In this document: positions 1-5,213 of the stretch, in pieces | How positions within the stretch are numbered: position 1 is the stretch's first letter | Layout: every line of letters begins with the position of its first letter | Origin: Candidatus Faecivivens stercoripullorum | Lineage (GTDB): Bacteria; Bacillota; Clostridia; Oscillospirales; Ruminococcaceae | Assembly: GCA_018715285.1 (NCBI GenBank) | Contig: DVLW01000216.1 | Coordinates: forward strand, 1 to 5,213 | Length of the DNA stretch: 5,213 nt | Direction: 5' to 3' | The notes under the pieces: model-generated | Database searches by the model: none | What the model was told of the DNA's origin: nothing | The model's input: the letters and a program-made list of their open reading frames with translations, nothing else | Made by a program: the position numbers and the translations under genes

Positions 1-160
1 CAAAAATAGATTTTCCGACCAGTTCGTCATATCCGCGCACATCATAATAATGGTGGCGCGCTTCTTTGTTCAGATACCGGATAATATGATCGGTATCTAC
101 AAAGACAATTCTATAAGGGATGCTGTCCAGAATTGCTTCAAACATCTCTTCACGGTTCAT
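1..160 (-). CDS. Small PAS-domain protein, N-terminal part only (runs off the left edge)
   Basis: The first 53 codons are visible. The protein starts MNREEMFEAILDSIPYRIVF, then a segment with VDTDHIIRYLNKEA, and the visible part ends in DELVGKSIF. An amphipathic helix followed by a 'hydrophobic-VD-x-x-x-x-I-x-Y-x-N-x-x-A' strand pair is the usual start of a PAS fold, the sensor module that binds ligands or cofactors or mediates protein contacts. It most resembles the short stand-alone PAS proteins of Clostridia, but the C-terminal end, and so any fused output domain (kinase, HTH, cyclase), is outside the window. The ATG at 160 is supported by a Shine-Dalgarno AAAGAGG seven bases upstream. The gene begins 40 nt after the proS stop with no terminator or promoter visible between them, so co-transcription with proS is likely. 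No signal peptide or membrane segment is seen. The ligand is unknown. Confidence 0.8.
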   Translation of the reverse strand, partial: MNREEMFEAILDSIPYRIVFVDTDHIIRYLNKEARHHYYDVRGYDELVGKSIF

Positions 161-167
161 GTTTATA

Positions 168-174
168 CCTCTTT
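168..174 (-). promoter_or_regulatory. Ribosome binding site of the PAS-domain gene
   Basis: On the minus strand AAAGAGG lies 7 nt before the ATG at 160, inside the 40-nt gap after proS. It fixes the start of the truncated PAS gene, which would otherwise be too short to trust. Confidence 0.7.
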
Positions 175-200
175 CCTGCTCAAGATCTCAGAAACTAAAA

Positions 201-1637
201 TCAATACTGTCTGCCCCAGTAAACCAGCTTGTGCGCAGGTTTGCCGCAGCATACGCAGACATCCGAAACAGGCTCTTCACCGAACGGGATGCAGCGGGAC
301 TTGATACCGGTCTCATCCTTGATCTTATCCTCGCAGGCCTCATCTCCGCACCACATTGCGCGGATAAAGCCGGATTTTTCCTCAGCAATCTTCTTAAACT
401 CATCCCAGTTATGAGCATCCCAGGTACGGTTCTGACGGTTTTCCAGAGCTTTCTGATACAGACCGTCGTGTACAGCTTTCAGCGCTGCCGGAACCGCAGT
501 TTCCAGCTCATCCAGAGATACGACAATCTTTTCGCGGGTATCGCGGCGGACCAGTACGCACTGATTCTGTTCGATATCCTTCGGGCCGATCTCCAGACGG
601 AGCGGAACACCCTTCATCTCGTATTCCGAGAACTTCCATCCGGGCGAGTTATCCGAGTCGTCCAGTTTGACCCTTGCAACCTTTTTCAGTCTTTCCAGCA
701 GCTCGCCGGCCTTGTCCAGAACGCCGGGCTTATGCTGGGCAATCGGGATGATGATAACCTGGATAGGCGCGATGGCGGGCGGCAGTACAAGGCCGTTATC
801 GTCGCCATGGGTCATGATGATACCACCGATCAGACGGGTGGAAACACCCCAGGAAGTCTGGTGCGGGTAAGCAAGGCGGTTGTCACGGCCGGTGAACTGA
901 ATATTGAAAGCACGGGCAAAACCGTCGCCAAAATAATGGCTGGTGCCCGACTGGAGAGCAACGCCGTTGTGCATCATTGCTTCGATGGTGTAAGTTGCTT
1001 CTGCACCGGCGAATTTTTCCTTAGGTGTCTTTTCACCTTTCAGAACCGGAATAGCAAGCGAATCTTCGCAGAAATCAGCGTAGATGTTGAGCATCTGCAA
1101 GGTTTCTGCCTGAGCGTCCTCTGCCGTTTCATGCATGGTATGGCCTTCCTGCCAGAGGAATTCGGAGGTTCTCAGGAAAGGACGGGTTGTTTTTTCCCAG
1201 CGCATGACCGAGCACCACTGGTTGTACAGCATCGGCAGGTCACGGTAGGAATGGATGACATGGGAAAAATGCTCGCAGAACAGCGTCTCAGAGGTCGGAC
1301 GGACGCACAGCCGTTCGGTCAGGGTATCCTGGCCGCCGACAGTAACCCATGCGCATTCAGGCGCAAAGCCTTCGACATGATCTTTTTCCTTTTGCAGAAG
1401 GCTTTCAGGAATCAGCATCGGCATATATACATTTTCATGACCGGTCGCTTTGAAGCGAGCGTCAAGGATTTTCTGAATGTTTTCCCAGATTGCATAACCG
1501 TAAGGACGGAATACGATACAGCCGCGTACGCTGGAATATTCGCACAGTTCGGCCTTTACGACAACGTCGGTATACCATTTGGCAAAATCGGTGTCCATCG
1601 AGGTGATGGCTTCCACCATTTTTTTCTGTTGTGCCAC
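201..1637 (-). CDS. proS: Prolyl-tRNA synthetase, type 3 (archaeal/eukaryotic-like, ProS)
   Basis: Cytoplasmic class II aminoacyl-tRNA synthetase, 478 residues, attaching proline to tRNA-Pro with ATP. Visible in order: an N-terminal region with WYTDVVVKAEL and RPYGYAIWE; motif 1 region (about 63-79, with YMPMLIPES); the proline-site loop RPTSET (113-118); motif 2 (146-167, RWE, RPFLRTSEF, WQEGHT); GTSHYFG (231-237); motif 3 (262-280, WGVSTRLIGG then THGDD); an anticodon-binding domain from about 292; and a C-terminal zinc-type domain with Cys430, Cys435, Cys461 and Cys464, ending in a C-terminal Tyr. Motifs 2 and 3 are close together without the ~180-residue inserted editing domain of the common bacterial form (~570 aa), and the C-terminal domain is that of type 3 enzymes (~480 aa), so it is full length. 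The start is GTG, chosen because AGAAAGGAAG sits 7 nt upstream and the N-terminus fits the family. An extended -10 promoter lies 62 nt upstream. No T-box leader is present. Confidence 0.97.
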   Translation of the reverse strand: MAQQKKMVEAITSMDTDFAKWYTDVVVKAELCEYSSVRGCIVFRPYGYAIWENIQKILDARFKATGHENVYMPMLIPESLLQKEKDHVEGFAPECAWVTVGGQDTLTERLCVRPTSETLFCEHFSHVIHSYRDLPMLYNQWCSVMRWEKTTRPFLRTSEFLWQEGHTMHETAEDAQAETLQMLNIYADFCEDSLAIPVLKGEKTPKEKFAGAEATYTIEAMMHNGVALQSGTSHYFGDGFARAFNIQFTGRDNRLAYPHQTSWGVSTRLIGGIIMTHGDDNGLVLPPAIAPIQVIIIPIAQHKPGVLDKAGELLERLKKVARVKLDDSDNSPGWKFSEYEMKGVPLRLEIGPKDIEQNQCVLVRRDTREKIVVSLDELETAVPAALKAVHDGLYQKALENRQNRTWDAHNWDEFKKIAEEKSGFIRAMWCGDEACEDKIKDETGIKSRCIPFGEEPVSDVCVCCGKPAHKLVYWGRQY

Positions 1638-1644
1638 AGGTGAT

Positions 1645-1654
1645 CTTCCTTTCT
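1645..1654 (-). promoter_or_regulatory. Ribosome binding site selecting the GTG start of proS
   Basis: Minus-strand AGAAAGGAAG lies 7 nt before the GTG at 1637. The next in-frame ATG (codon 7, at 1619) has no comparable site before it, so the GTG is preferred. Confidence 0.75.
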
Positions 1655-1666
1655 CTTATTACATTC

Positions 1667-1681
1667 GCGCCATACAGGCGC
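1667..1681 (-). promoter_or_regulatory. Short GC-rich hairpin in the proS leader
   Basis: The minus strand reads GCGCC-TGTAT-GGCGC, a perfect 5-bp stem with a 5-nt loop. It falls about 10 nt after the predicted transcription start and 13 nt before the Shine-Dalgarno site. There is no U-run after it, so it is not a terminator. It could protect the 5' end of the mRNA or be chance. Confidence 0.4.
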
Positions 1682-1698
1682 ATCACGCAGATAATCTG

Positions 1699-1727
1699 AT
1701 TATATCAGTTTTGCCGGCTGTTTGCAA
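1699..1727 (-). promoter_or_regulatory. Predicted housekeeping (sigma-A type) promoter of proS, extended -10
   Basis: On the minus strand, TTGCAA (1722-1727, 4 of 6 matches to TTGACA) is followed by a 17-nt spacer and a perfect TATAAT (1699-1704), preceded by TG one base upstream (TGATATAAT, an extended -10). Predicted start of transcription is near 1692, giving a leader of about 55 nt, too short for a T-box. The -35 lies within the loop of the inverted repeat GTTTTGC/GCAAAAC (1708-1734), and an 11-bp palindrome (1688-1698) covers the predicted start site. Confidence 0.72.
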
Positions 1728-1748
1728 GCAAAACCGGAAGGATACGGT

Positions 1749-3110
1749 TCATTTTCCCGGCTGCTGCGGTTCGGGATAGATTTCCGTCCGGTTATTTTCT
1801 TCCATAAACCGGAAATACTCTTCGCGGGTCAGTTCAGGGGTAAATTCGGCCACCGTCTTTTTTGCAGCGGCAGCGCCGTCTTTTAAAAGCCGGTAGGCAG
1901 TCAAAGCGAATATTTTTGCCGTTTCCACATACGCCAGCTGTTCATCGGTAACCCGGACGTTGGAGTTATGCAGCTCACCGGTATAGCCGCCGGTGTTGAA
2001 CTGGTAGAGCGGCATGATGGACGAAACTTCGCCGAAATCGGTCGAACCGCCTGAGTGGAAATCACGGTTATGGAAACTGACCGGATAATCCCGTCCACGT
2101 GTTTTTTCCTCGGCTGACAAATCCTGCAGTACACCGGTCAGCAGGCTGGGATCATCCAGTGGAACAGTCGGTAAATATCCCGGAACGGTGACAATCTCTG
2201 CTGTACATCCAAGTCCGATTGCTCCGGCACGGATACACCGGTCGTATTTACGGCTGGCATCCTGCATTGCCCGGATATTTTTGGCGCGTACAGAACTTTC
2301 GACACAGGTTTCTTCGGCAATAACATTGATAGCAGTACCGGCTCTGGGCATAAAGCTGTGAATCCGGACTGAATCTTCATCCCGGAAAGTTTCCCGTTGC
2401 AGGTCGATTGCATGGAGTGCCAGCATCGCGGCATTGAGTGCATCAACGCCGGTATGAGGAGAACCGGCTGCATGAGCGGATTTGCCGCGGAAGGTGACGA
2501 CTTTATTGACAAAGCCGTTGGTGGTCCCGTTTGCCAGCAGATAACCGGGAATATTTGGGGTAATATGGTGCCCGACTGCGATGTCGATATCGTCAAAAGC
2601 GCCGATGCGGATCAGTTCGCTTTTTCCGCCGCAATAACGGATGGTTCCATTCTGAATCAGGCCAACTTTAAATTCAGTGTCGACAAATTCCTCTGCCGGT
2701 GCCGCCATAAATGCGACGTTCCCATCAAGCGCCTGTACAATTTCCGGGTCGGTCAGGGCAATTGCTGCTCCAAGCAGACCGGCAATCTGTGCGTTATGTC
2801 CGCAGCAGTGAGAAGCGCCGGTTTCCGGGTTGACATCCGGGTGCGCCGGAATGGGAAGCGCGTCCAGTTCGCCAATCAATGCGACAACCGGACCGTTGCC
2901 CTGCGGCTTAAGATACCCTTTAACACCGGTCACAGCCAGTCCGGTCTGTGGTTCTATCCCCAGCTGACGCAGTTTATCCGCCACGATTTGGGCGGTCCGG
3001 TATTCTTTGTACCCCATTTCCGCATGGGTAAAGATGTCCCGTCCGGCTGCAATGATTTCTTCCCGATGCTGTTCAATACAGTCGATGATTTTCTGTTCCA
3101 GTCTGTCCAT
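1749..3110 (-). CDS. M20-family (AbgB-like, COG1473 type) amidohydrolase/metallopeptidase
   Basis: A 453-residue cytoplasmic metal-dependent hydrolase that should cleave an amide or peptide bond, as in aminobenzoyl-glutamate hydrolases, N-acyl-amino-acid deacylases and dipeptidases. Seen: an N-terminal RDIFTHAEMGYKEYRTA (24-40) matching the 'RxxHxxPExxxxE' region; GELDALP (80-86) with metal-site Asp83; HCCGHN (101-106), where Cys103 and His105 are the expected ligands of the M20D type; APAEE (137-141), the catalytic/ligand Glu pair; GHH (180-182); a dimerisation-domain start near GKSAHAA (209-215); GSTDFG (355-360); and His381 as the last ligand. It is longer than the usual ~390 aa and nearer AbgB (~480), with an extra C-terminal tail from about 411. 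No signal peptide. ATG at 3110 has an excellent Shine-Dalgarno GGAGGTG. It follows cyuA by 35 nt with no promoter or terminator seen, so an operon is likely. The substrate is unknown; a cysteine-containing conjugate or peptide is inferred from the neighbour only. Confidence 0.92.
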   Translation of the reverse strand: MDRLEQKIIDCIEQHREEIIAAGRDIFTHAEMGYKEYRTAQIVADKLRQLGIEPQTGLAVTGVKGYLKPQGNGPVVALIGELDALPIPAHPDVNPETGASHCCGHNAQIAGLLGAAIALTDPEIVQALDGNVAFMAAPAEEFVDTEFKVGLIQNGTIRYCGGKSELIRIGAFDDIDIAVGHHITPNIPGYLLANGTTNGFVNKVVTFRGKSAHAAGSPHTGVDALNAAMLALHAIDLQRETFRDEDSVRIHSFMPRAGTAINVIAEETCVESSVRAKNIRAMQDASRKYDRCIRAGAIGLGCTAEIVTVPGYLPTVPLDDPSLLTGVLQDLSAEEKTRGRDYPVSFHNRDFHSGGSTDFGEVSSIMPLYQFNTGGYTGELHNSNVRVTDEQLAYVETAKIFALTAYRLLKDGAAAAKKTVAEFTPELTREEYFRFMEENNRTEIYPEPQQPGK

Positions 3111-3115
3111 CCCGG

Positions 3116-3122
3116 CACCTCC
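3116..3122 (-). promoter_or_regulatory. Strong ribosome binding site of the M20 amidohydrolase
   Basis: Minus-strand GGAGGTG, a near-perfect anti-16S match, lies 5 nt before the ATG at 3110 and confirms that start. Confidence 0.8.
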
Positions 3123-3147
3123 GTTTTATTTTGTATGGTTTTATTTT
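3123..3147. repeat. 10-bp direct repeat in the cyuA-M20 gap
   Basis: GTTTTATTTT occurs at 3123-3132 and again at 3138-3147 on the plus strand, 15 bases apart. The second copy overlaps the cyuA stop codon. A/T-rich and short, it could arise by chance; on the mRNA it gives an unstructured A-rich stretch before a strong Shine-Dalgarno, which would favour translation of the second gene. Confidence 0.45.
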
Positions 3148-4432
3148 AGTCAACACAAGTCATAATGTTGAGGATTTCCTGGTCGGTTTCCCGCATACCA
3201 TCATGCCCCAGCCGTCCGATATTGCGGATGGTGTTTTCAACACCGCGGGAAATAATGCCGTCGCCGCCATAAAACTGCTGTCCCATCTGGTACATCTCAT
3301 GGCCCATGAGACCTGCATCCACCGCGATGGCAATTTTAGCTGCACAGGAAGCCTTCGCGCCGTCACAGACGATTCCAGACGTAATGGCCAGCGCATTGAC
3401 GATGGTATGGGCAATCTCGGTAAACCGTCCACCCTTCAGCCATGCAATGCCTGCACCAGCCGATGCACCGGCGGATACCGCACCGCAGTAAGCGGACAAG
3501 CAGCCAATTCCCGATTTGATATGTACAGCCAGAAGATTGGATACCAGCAGTGCACGATACAGGGTATCCTGGTCGGCGTGCAGTTCGGCAGCATACTCAA
3601 TTACCGGCAGAGAAGCGGTCATCCCCTGGTTACCTGAACCGGAGTTGATGACAACCGGCAGCTCACATCCATTCATACGAGCATCCGACCCGGCGGCTGC
3701 ACGTGCTTTTGCCCGGGTTTTGACGTTATTTTCATTATTCTTGAGCAGAACCTTGCCGATATTGGCGCCATAGTCGCCTTTGAGTCCTTCATCGGCAATA
3801 GCGGTATTGTACTGAATCTGCCGGTCAAGGATTTCCCGTACATCCTCAATATCGGCAATTTCGGCAAACTCGCAGATTCCCTCTACAGTCAGACAGTCAG
3901 AGTTTGTTTCCTGCTGGCAGTTGGTGTTTTGACCGGCAGTTTCCTGTTTGAGAATGACGCCGTCTTTCTCCAGATAGACAATCCTGTCGTGGGCATCGGC
4001 AATCTGCGCAGCGGCAGCATGTCCATCCTCATCCCAAACCCGTACCGTGATACTCAGAAGTTTTCCATCCTGCGCCTGTTCGACCGAAAAATCGGCAGAA
4101 TCCATCCACTGTGCAAATTCCTGCTGCTGCTCAGGTGTTACCTGCGAAAGGACTTCCAATCCGAGCTGTTCTTTTCCGGCAACAATACCGATACCGGCAG
4201 CGGCTTTCAGTCCTCTTGCACCTCCGGTATGAGGGACGATAACGCTTTTAACGTTCTTAATGATATTTCCACTGACGGTGAGTACTGTTTTTACAGGCAT
4301 TTTGCCGAGTATCGAACGCGCCATTGCTGCGCAGTATGCTACTGCAATCGGCTCGGTGCAGCCCATGGCTGGTATCAGTTCCTTTTTCAGTATATCAATA
4401 TATTGACGATAAGTCGCGTCCTGTCTGTCCAT
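3146..4432 (-). CDS. cyuA: L-cysteine desulfidase-like protein (CyuA/YhaM, UPF0597, L-serine dehydratase-like fold)
   Basis: A 428-residue cytoplasmic enzyme of the UPF0597/COG3681 family. Characterised members (Methanocaldococcus L-cysteine desulfidase; enterobacterial CyuA) split L-cysteine into pyruvate, ammonia and sulfide using an oxygen-sensitive iron-sulfur cluster. Visible signatures: PAMGCTEPIAVAYC (21-34) with Cys24; SGNIIKNVKSVIVPHTGG (54-71); an asparagine/glycine-rich VINSGSGNQGMTASLPVIEY (261-280); a core with Cys311 and Cys316; SGIVCDGAK with Cys356, then Cys363; and a late YGGDGI plus GRLGHDGM. Cys24, Cys316 and Cys356 have the spacing expected for the cluster ligands of the archaeal enzyme, as I recall it. 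Length is normal. An in-frame ATG at 4570 would add 46 residues, but it lies inside the upstream terminator; the ATG at 4432 has AAAAGGAG 8 nt before it. A Gln/Asn-rich linker (about 163-180) is longer than expected. Promoter at 4481-4509. A serine-dehydratase-like activity cannot be excluded. Confidence 0.92.
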   Translation of the reverse strand: MDRQDATYRQYIDILKKELIPAMGCTEPIAVAYCAAMARSILGKMPVKTVLTVSGNIIKNVKSVIVPHTGGARGLKAAAGIGIVAGKEQLGLEVLSQVTPEQQQEFAQWMDSADFSVEQAQDGKLLSITVRVWDEDGHAAAAQIADAHDRIVYLEKDGVILKQETAGQNTNCQQETNSDCLTVEGICEFAEIADIEDVREILDRQIQYNTAIADEGLKGDYGANIGKVLLKNNENNVKTRAKARAAAGSDARMNGCELPVVINSGSGNQGMTASLPVIEYAAELHADQDTLYRALLVSNLLAVHIKSGIGCLSAYCGAVSAGASAGAGIAWLKGGRFTEIAHTIVNALAITSGIVCDGAKASCAAKIAIAVDAGLMGHEMYQMGQQFYGGDGIISRGVENTIRNIGRLGHDGMRETDQEILNIMTCVD

Positions 4433-4440
4433 TTTACTGT

Positions 4441-4448
4441 CTCCTTTT
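4441..4448 (-). promoter_or_regulatory. Ribosome binding site deciding the cyuA start
   Basis: Minus-strand AAAAGGAG lies 8 nt before the ATG at 4432. It rules for this start against the longer in-frame ATG at 4570, which lies upstream of the predicted promoter and within the terminator stem. Confidence 0.78.
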
Positions 4449-4456
4449 GGATGTTT

Positions 4457-4471
4457 GCCGCAGCAGGCGGC
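4457..4471 (-). promoter_or_regulatory. Short GC-rich hairpin at the 5' end of the cyuA leader
   Basis: The minus strand reads GCCGC-CTGCT-GCGGC, a perfect 5-bp stem with a 5-nt loop, only a few bases after the predicted transcription start (~4474) and 8 nt before the Shine-Dalgarno site. There is no U-run, so it is not a terminator. It is similar in size and place to the proS leader hairpin. An mRNA 5'-end stabiliser is one reading. Confidence 0.4.
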
Positions 4472-4480
4472 TATGCTGAT

Positions 4481-4509
4481 ATTATGACATTTTTCGATGG
4501 GAAATGCAA
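4481..4509 (-). promoter_or_regulatory. Predicted promoter of the cyuA-M20 unit, extended -10
   Basis: On the minus strand TTGCAT (4504-4509, 3 of 6 -35 matches) is followed by a 17-nt spacer and CATAAT (4481-4486, 5 of 6), with TG one base upstream (TGTCATAAT, extended -10). It lies just downstream of the terminator of the preceding gene, where a new promoter is expected. Predicted start is near 4474, giving a leader of about 42 nt. No regulator site is recognised. Confidence 0.68.
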
Positions 4510-4527
4510 GCGGTTTATTCATCTGAC

Positions 4528-4578
4528 AAAAGAAAAAACCGGGGCAATATGTCTGCTGGTGCAGACACATTGTCCCGG
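4528..4578 (-). terminator. Strong intrinsic terminator after the YoaK-like gene
   Basis: On the minus strand an 18-position stem begins CCGGGACAATGTGTCTGC, has a 4-nt ACCA loop, and returns as GCAGACATATTGCCCCGG, with about two mismatched positions. It is followed at once by a T-rich run, TTTTTTCTTTT (4528-4538). It starts 25 nt after the stop codon of the upstream gene and separates it from cyuA. On the plus strand there is no T-run after the stem, so it acts in one direction. Confidence 0.93.
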
Positions 4579-4603
4579 AATATAATCAAGCAGATGTTTA
4601 TTT

Positions 4604-5213
4604 TCAAGCCTGGCTTTTTTCCAGTCCAATGATTGGACAGATAATCAGGTAAATGAATAAAGCAGGCAGTAAAACCAGCTTGCCGATTAACGGAAAGAAG
4701 GCGGCACAAACGACTGCACCGATACTGTAAGCTAATACCGCCAGTCCAAAAACTTTGAACCGGTGTAAAGCTGCTTTATCTTTGGTGCGTATCCATTCTA
4801 CCATTCCCAGCGTTGACTGACGGATATTGTTGGAACAGAAGACAGTTGCCACCGCGAGTCCTTCGCAATGGTTAAAGGTATGATATTGCAGTGCTGCCAG
4901 TAAAAAAAGCGGAGCCAGATGCAGCAGAAAATGAATATCCGGCAGAGATATTGCGATCAGTGTCAGAAGCATTTCAACTGCAAGGCAGACTGTCTGCCAT
5001 CTTTTTTTGCCCAGCTTGTCAGGCATAATCGCTGCCAGAACAATTCCCAAAACAAACATAACCAGTGTCACACCGCGCAGCAGCATATCTACAATATTGC
5101 CGCTTGCTACAGAGTTCCATAAATGCAGCAGGTTCCCGGTTTCACCACAGGCAAAAGTACCAAAGGCAACTACTCCGTAACAACCGCAGATTCCACCTGC
5201 AAGTGTCAAAGCG
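4604..5213 (-). CDS. YoaK/DUF1275-type integral membrane protein, 5' end missing
   Basis: About 202 C-terminal residues are visible; the reading frame is open to the window edge, so the true start is outside (the first possible initiation codon inside is a TTG at 5209 with no room to judge an RBS). Six hydrophobic segments are apparent, near visible residues 1-20, 43-63, 74-90, 95-113, 146-168 and 172-192. Between them are two family-like signatures: FGTFACGETGNLL (about 17-29), the 'TGN' motif after the first helix, and a second, related half with HCEGLAVATVFCSNNIRQS (115-133), where the usual second 'TGN' appears as SNN. Family members are about 220-240 aa, so only some 20-40 residues should be missing. 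The biological role of DUF1275 proteins is not settled; transport is only a guess. It is the last gene of its transcript, since a strong terminator follows the stop by 25 nt, so it is probably not co-regulated with cyuA. Confidence 0.85.
   Translation of the reverse strand, partial: ALTLAGGICGCYGVVAFGTFACGETGNLLHLWNSVASGNIVDMLLRGVTLVMFVLGIVLAAIMPDKLGKKRWQTVCLAVEMLLTLIAISLPDIHFLLHLAPLFLLAALQYHTFNHCEGLAVATVFCSNNIRQSTLGMVEWIRTKDKAALHRFKVFGLAVLAYSIGAVVCAAFFPLIGKLVLLPALFIYLIICPIIGLEKSQA

Noticed and set aside
120..1643. A 507-codon open frame on the plus strand across nearly all of proS
   Set aside because: It is the exact antisense of proS, whose protein has all class II synthetase motifs. The plus-strand product has no recognisable domain, and I see no ribosome binding site; long antisense frames are common opposite well-biased codon use.
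1708..1734. Inverted repeat GTTTTGC/GCAAAAC as a terminator for the M20 gene
   Set aside because: The stem is 7 bp with a 13-nt loop and no U-run follows on the minus strand; it overlaps the proS promoter and fits better as part of that.
1638..1748. A T-box riboswitch before proS
   Set aside because: The gap is only 111 nt and no T-box consensus (such as TGGNACCGCG) or antiterminator/terminator pair is visible.
2397..3149. A 250-codon plus-strand open frame opposite the M20 gene
   Set aside because: Antisense to a gene with intact metal-site motifs; the product shows no family pattern and overlaps the M20 start and Shine-Dalgarno.
4433..4570. A 46-residue N-terminal extension of CyuA from the in-frame ATG at 4570
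   Set aside because: The extension lies in the terminator and promoter region, has no family similarity that I can see, and the ATG at 4432 has a good Shine-Dalgarno and gives the usual family length.
3929..4585. A 218-codon plus-strand frame over the cyuA start and terminator
   Set aside because: It runs through the cyuA promoter, leader hairpin and the intrinsic terminator stem, which are better explained as minus-strand signals.

Overview
The window is a compact bacterial stretch with all five genes on the minus strand, so transcription runs from high to low coordinates. Moderate G+C, clear Shine-Dalgarno sites, a type 3 (archaeal/eukaryotic-like) prolyl-tRNA synthetase, a clostridial-looking small PAS protein and a CyuA/UPF0597 enzyme together suggest an anaerobic Firmicute, probably a gut-type Clostridia. 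That placement is inferred from protein style only; no marker gene settles the taxon.

In transcription order: (1) 5213-4604, the C-terminal ~202 residues of a YoaK/DUF1275-type membrane protein, cut by the window edge and closed by a very strong intrinsic terminator (4528-4578). (2) A new transcription unit starts from a predicted extended -10 promoter (4481-4509) and carries an L-cysteine desulfidase-like gene (cyuA, 4432-3146), followed 35 nt later by an M20-family amidohydrolase/peptidase (3110-1749). (3) A 111-nt gap holds no good terminator but does hold a predicted extended -10 promoter (1699-1727) for proS (1637-201, GTG start). (4) 40 nt after proS, with no terminator, comes a small PAS-domain protein (160 to beyond base 1), cut by the left edge.

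The cyuA-M20 pair reads as a small catabolic unit: the amidohydrolase would cleave an amide or peptide substrate and the desulfidase would convert released L-cysteine to pyruvate, ammonia and sulfide. The cysteine link is inferred for the amidohydrolase and family-based for CyuA. proS and the PAS gene look like a separate, possibly read-through-coupled unit.

No stretch longer than 171 nt lacks a gene. I see no mobile element, CRISPR array, tRNA, rRNA or T-box. I do not see a convincing undescribed system here. The points most worth a second look are the cyuA-M20 pairing, its placement directly upstream of a ProRS type that lacks the inserted editing domain, and the two short leader hairpins just downstream of the predicted promoters.
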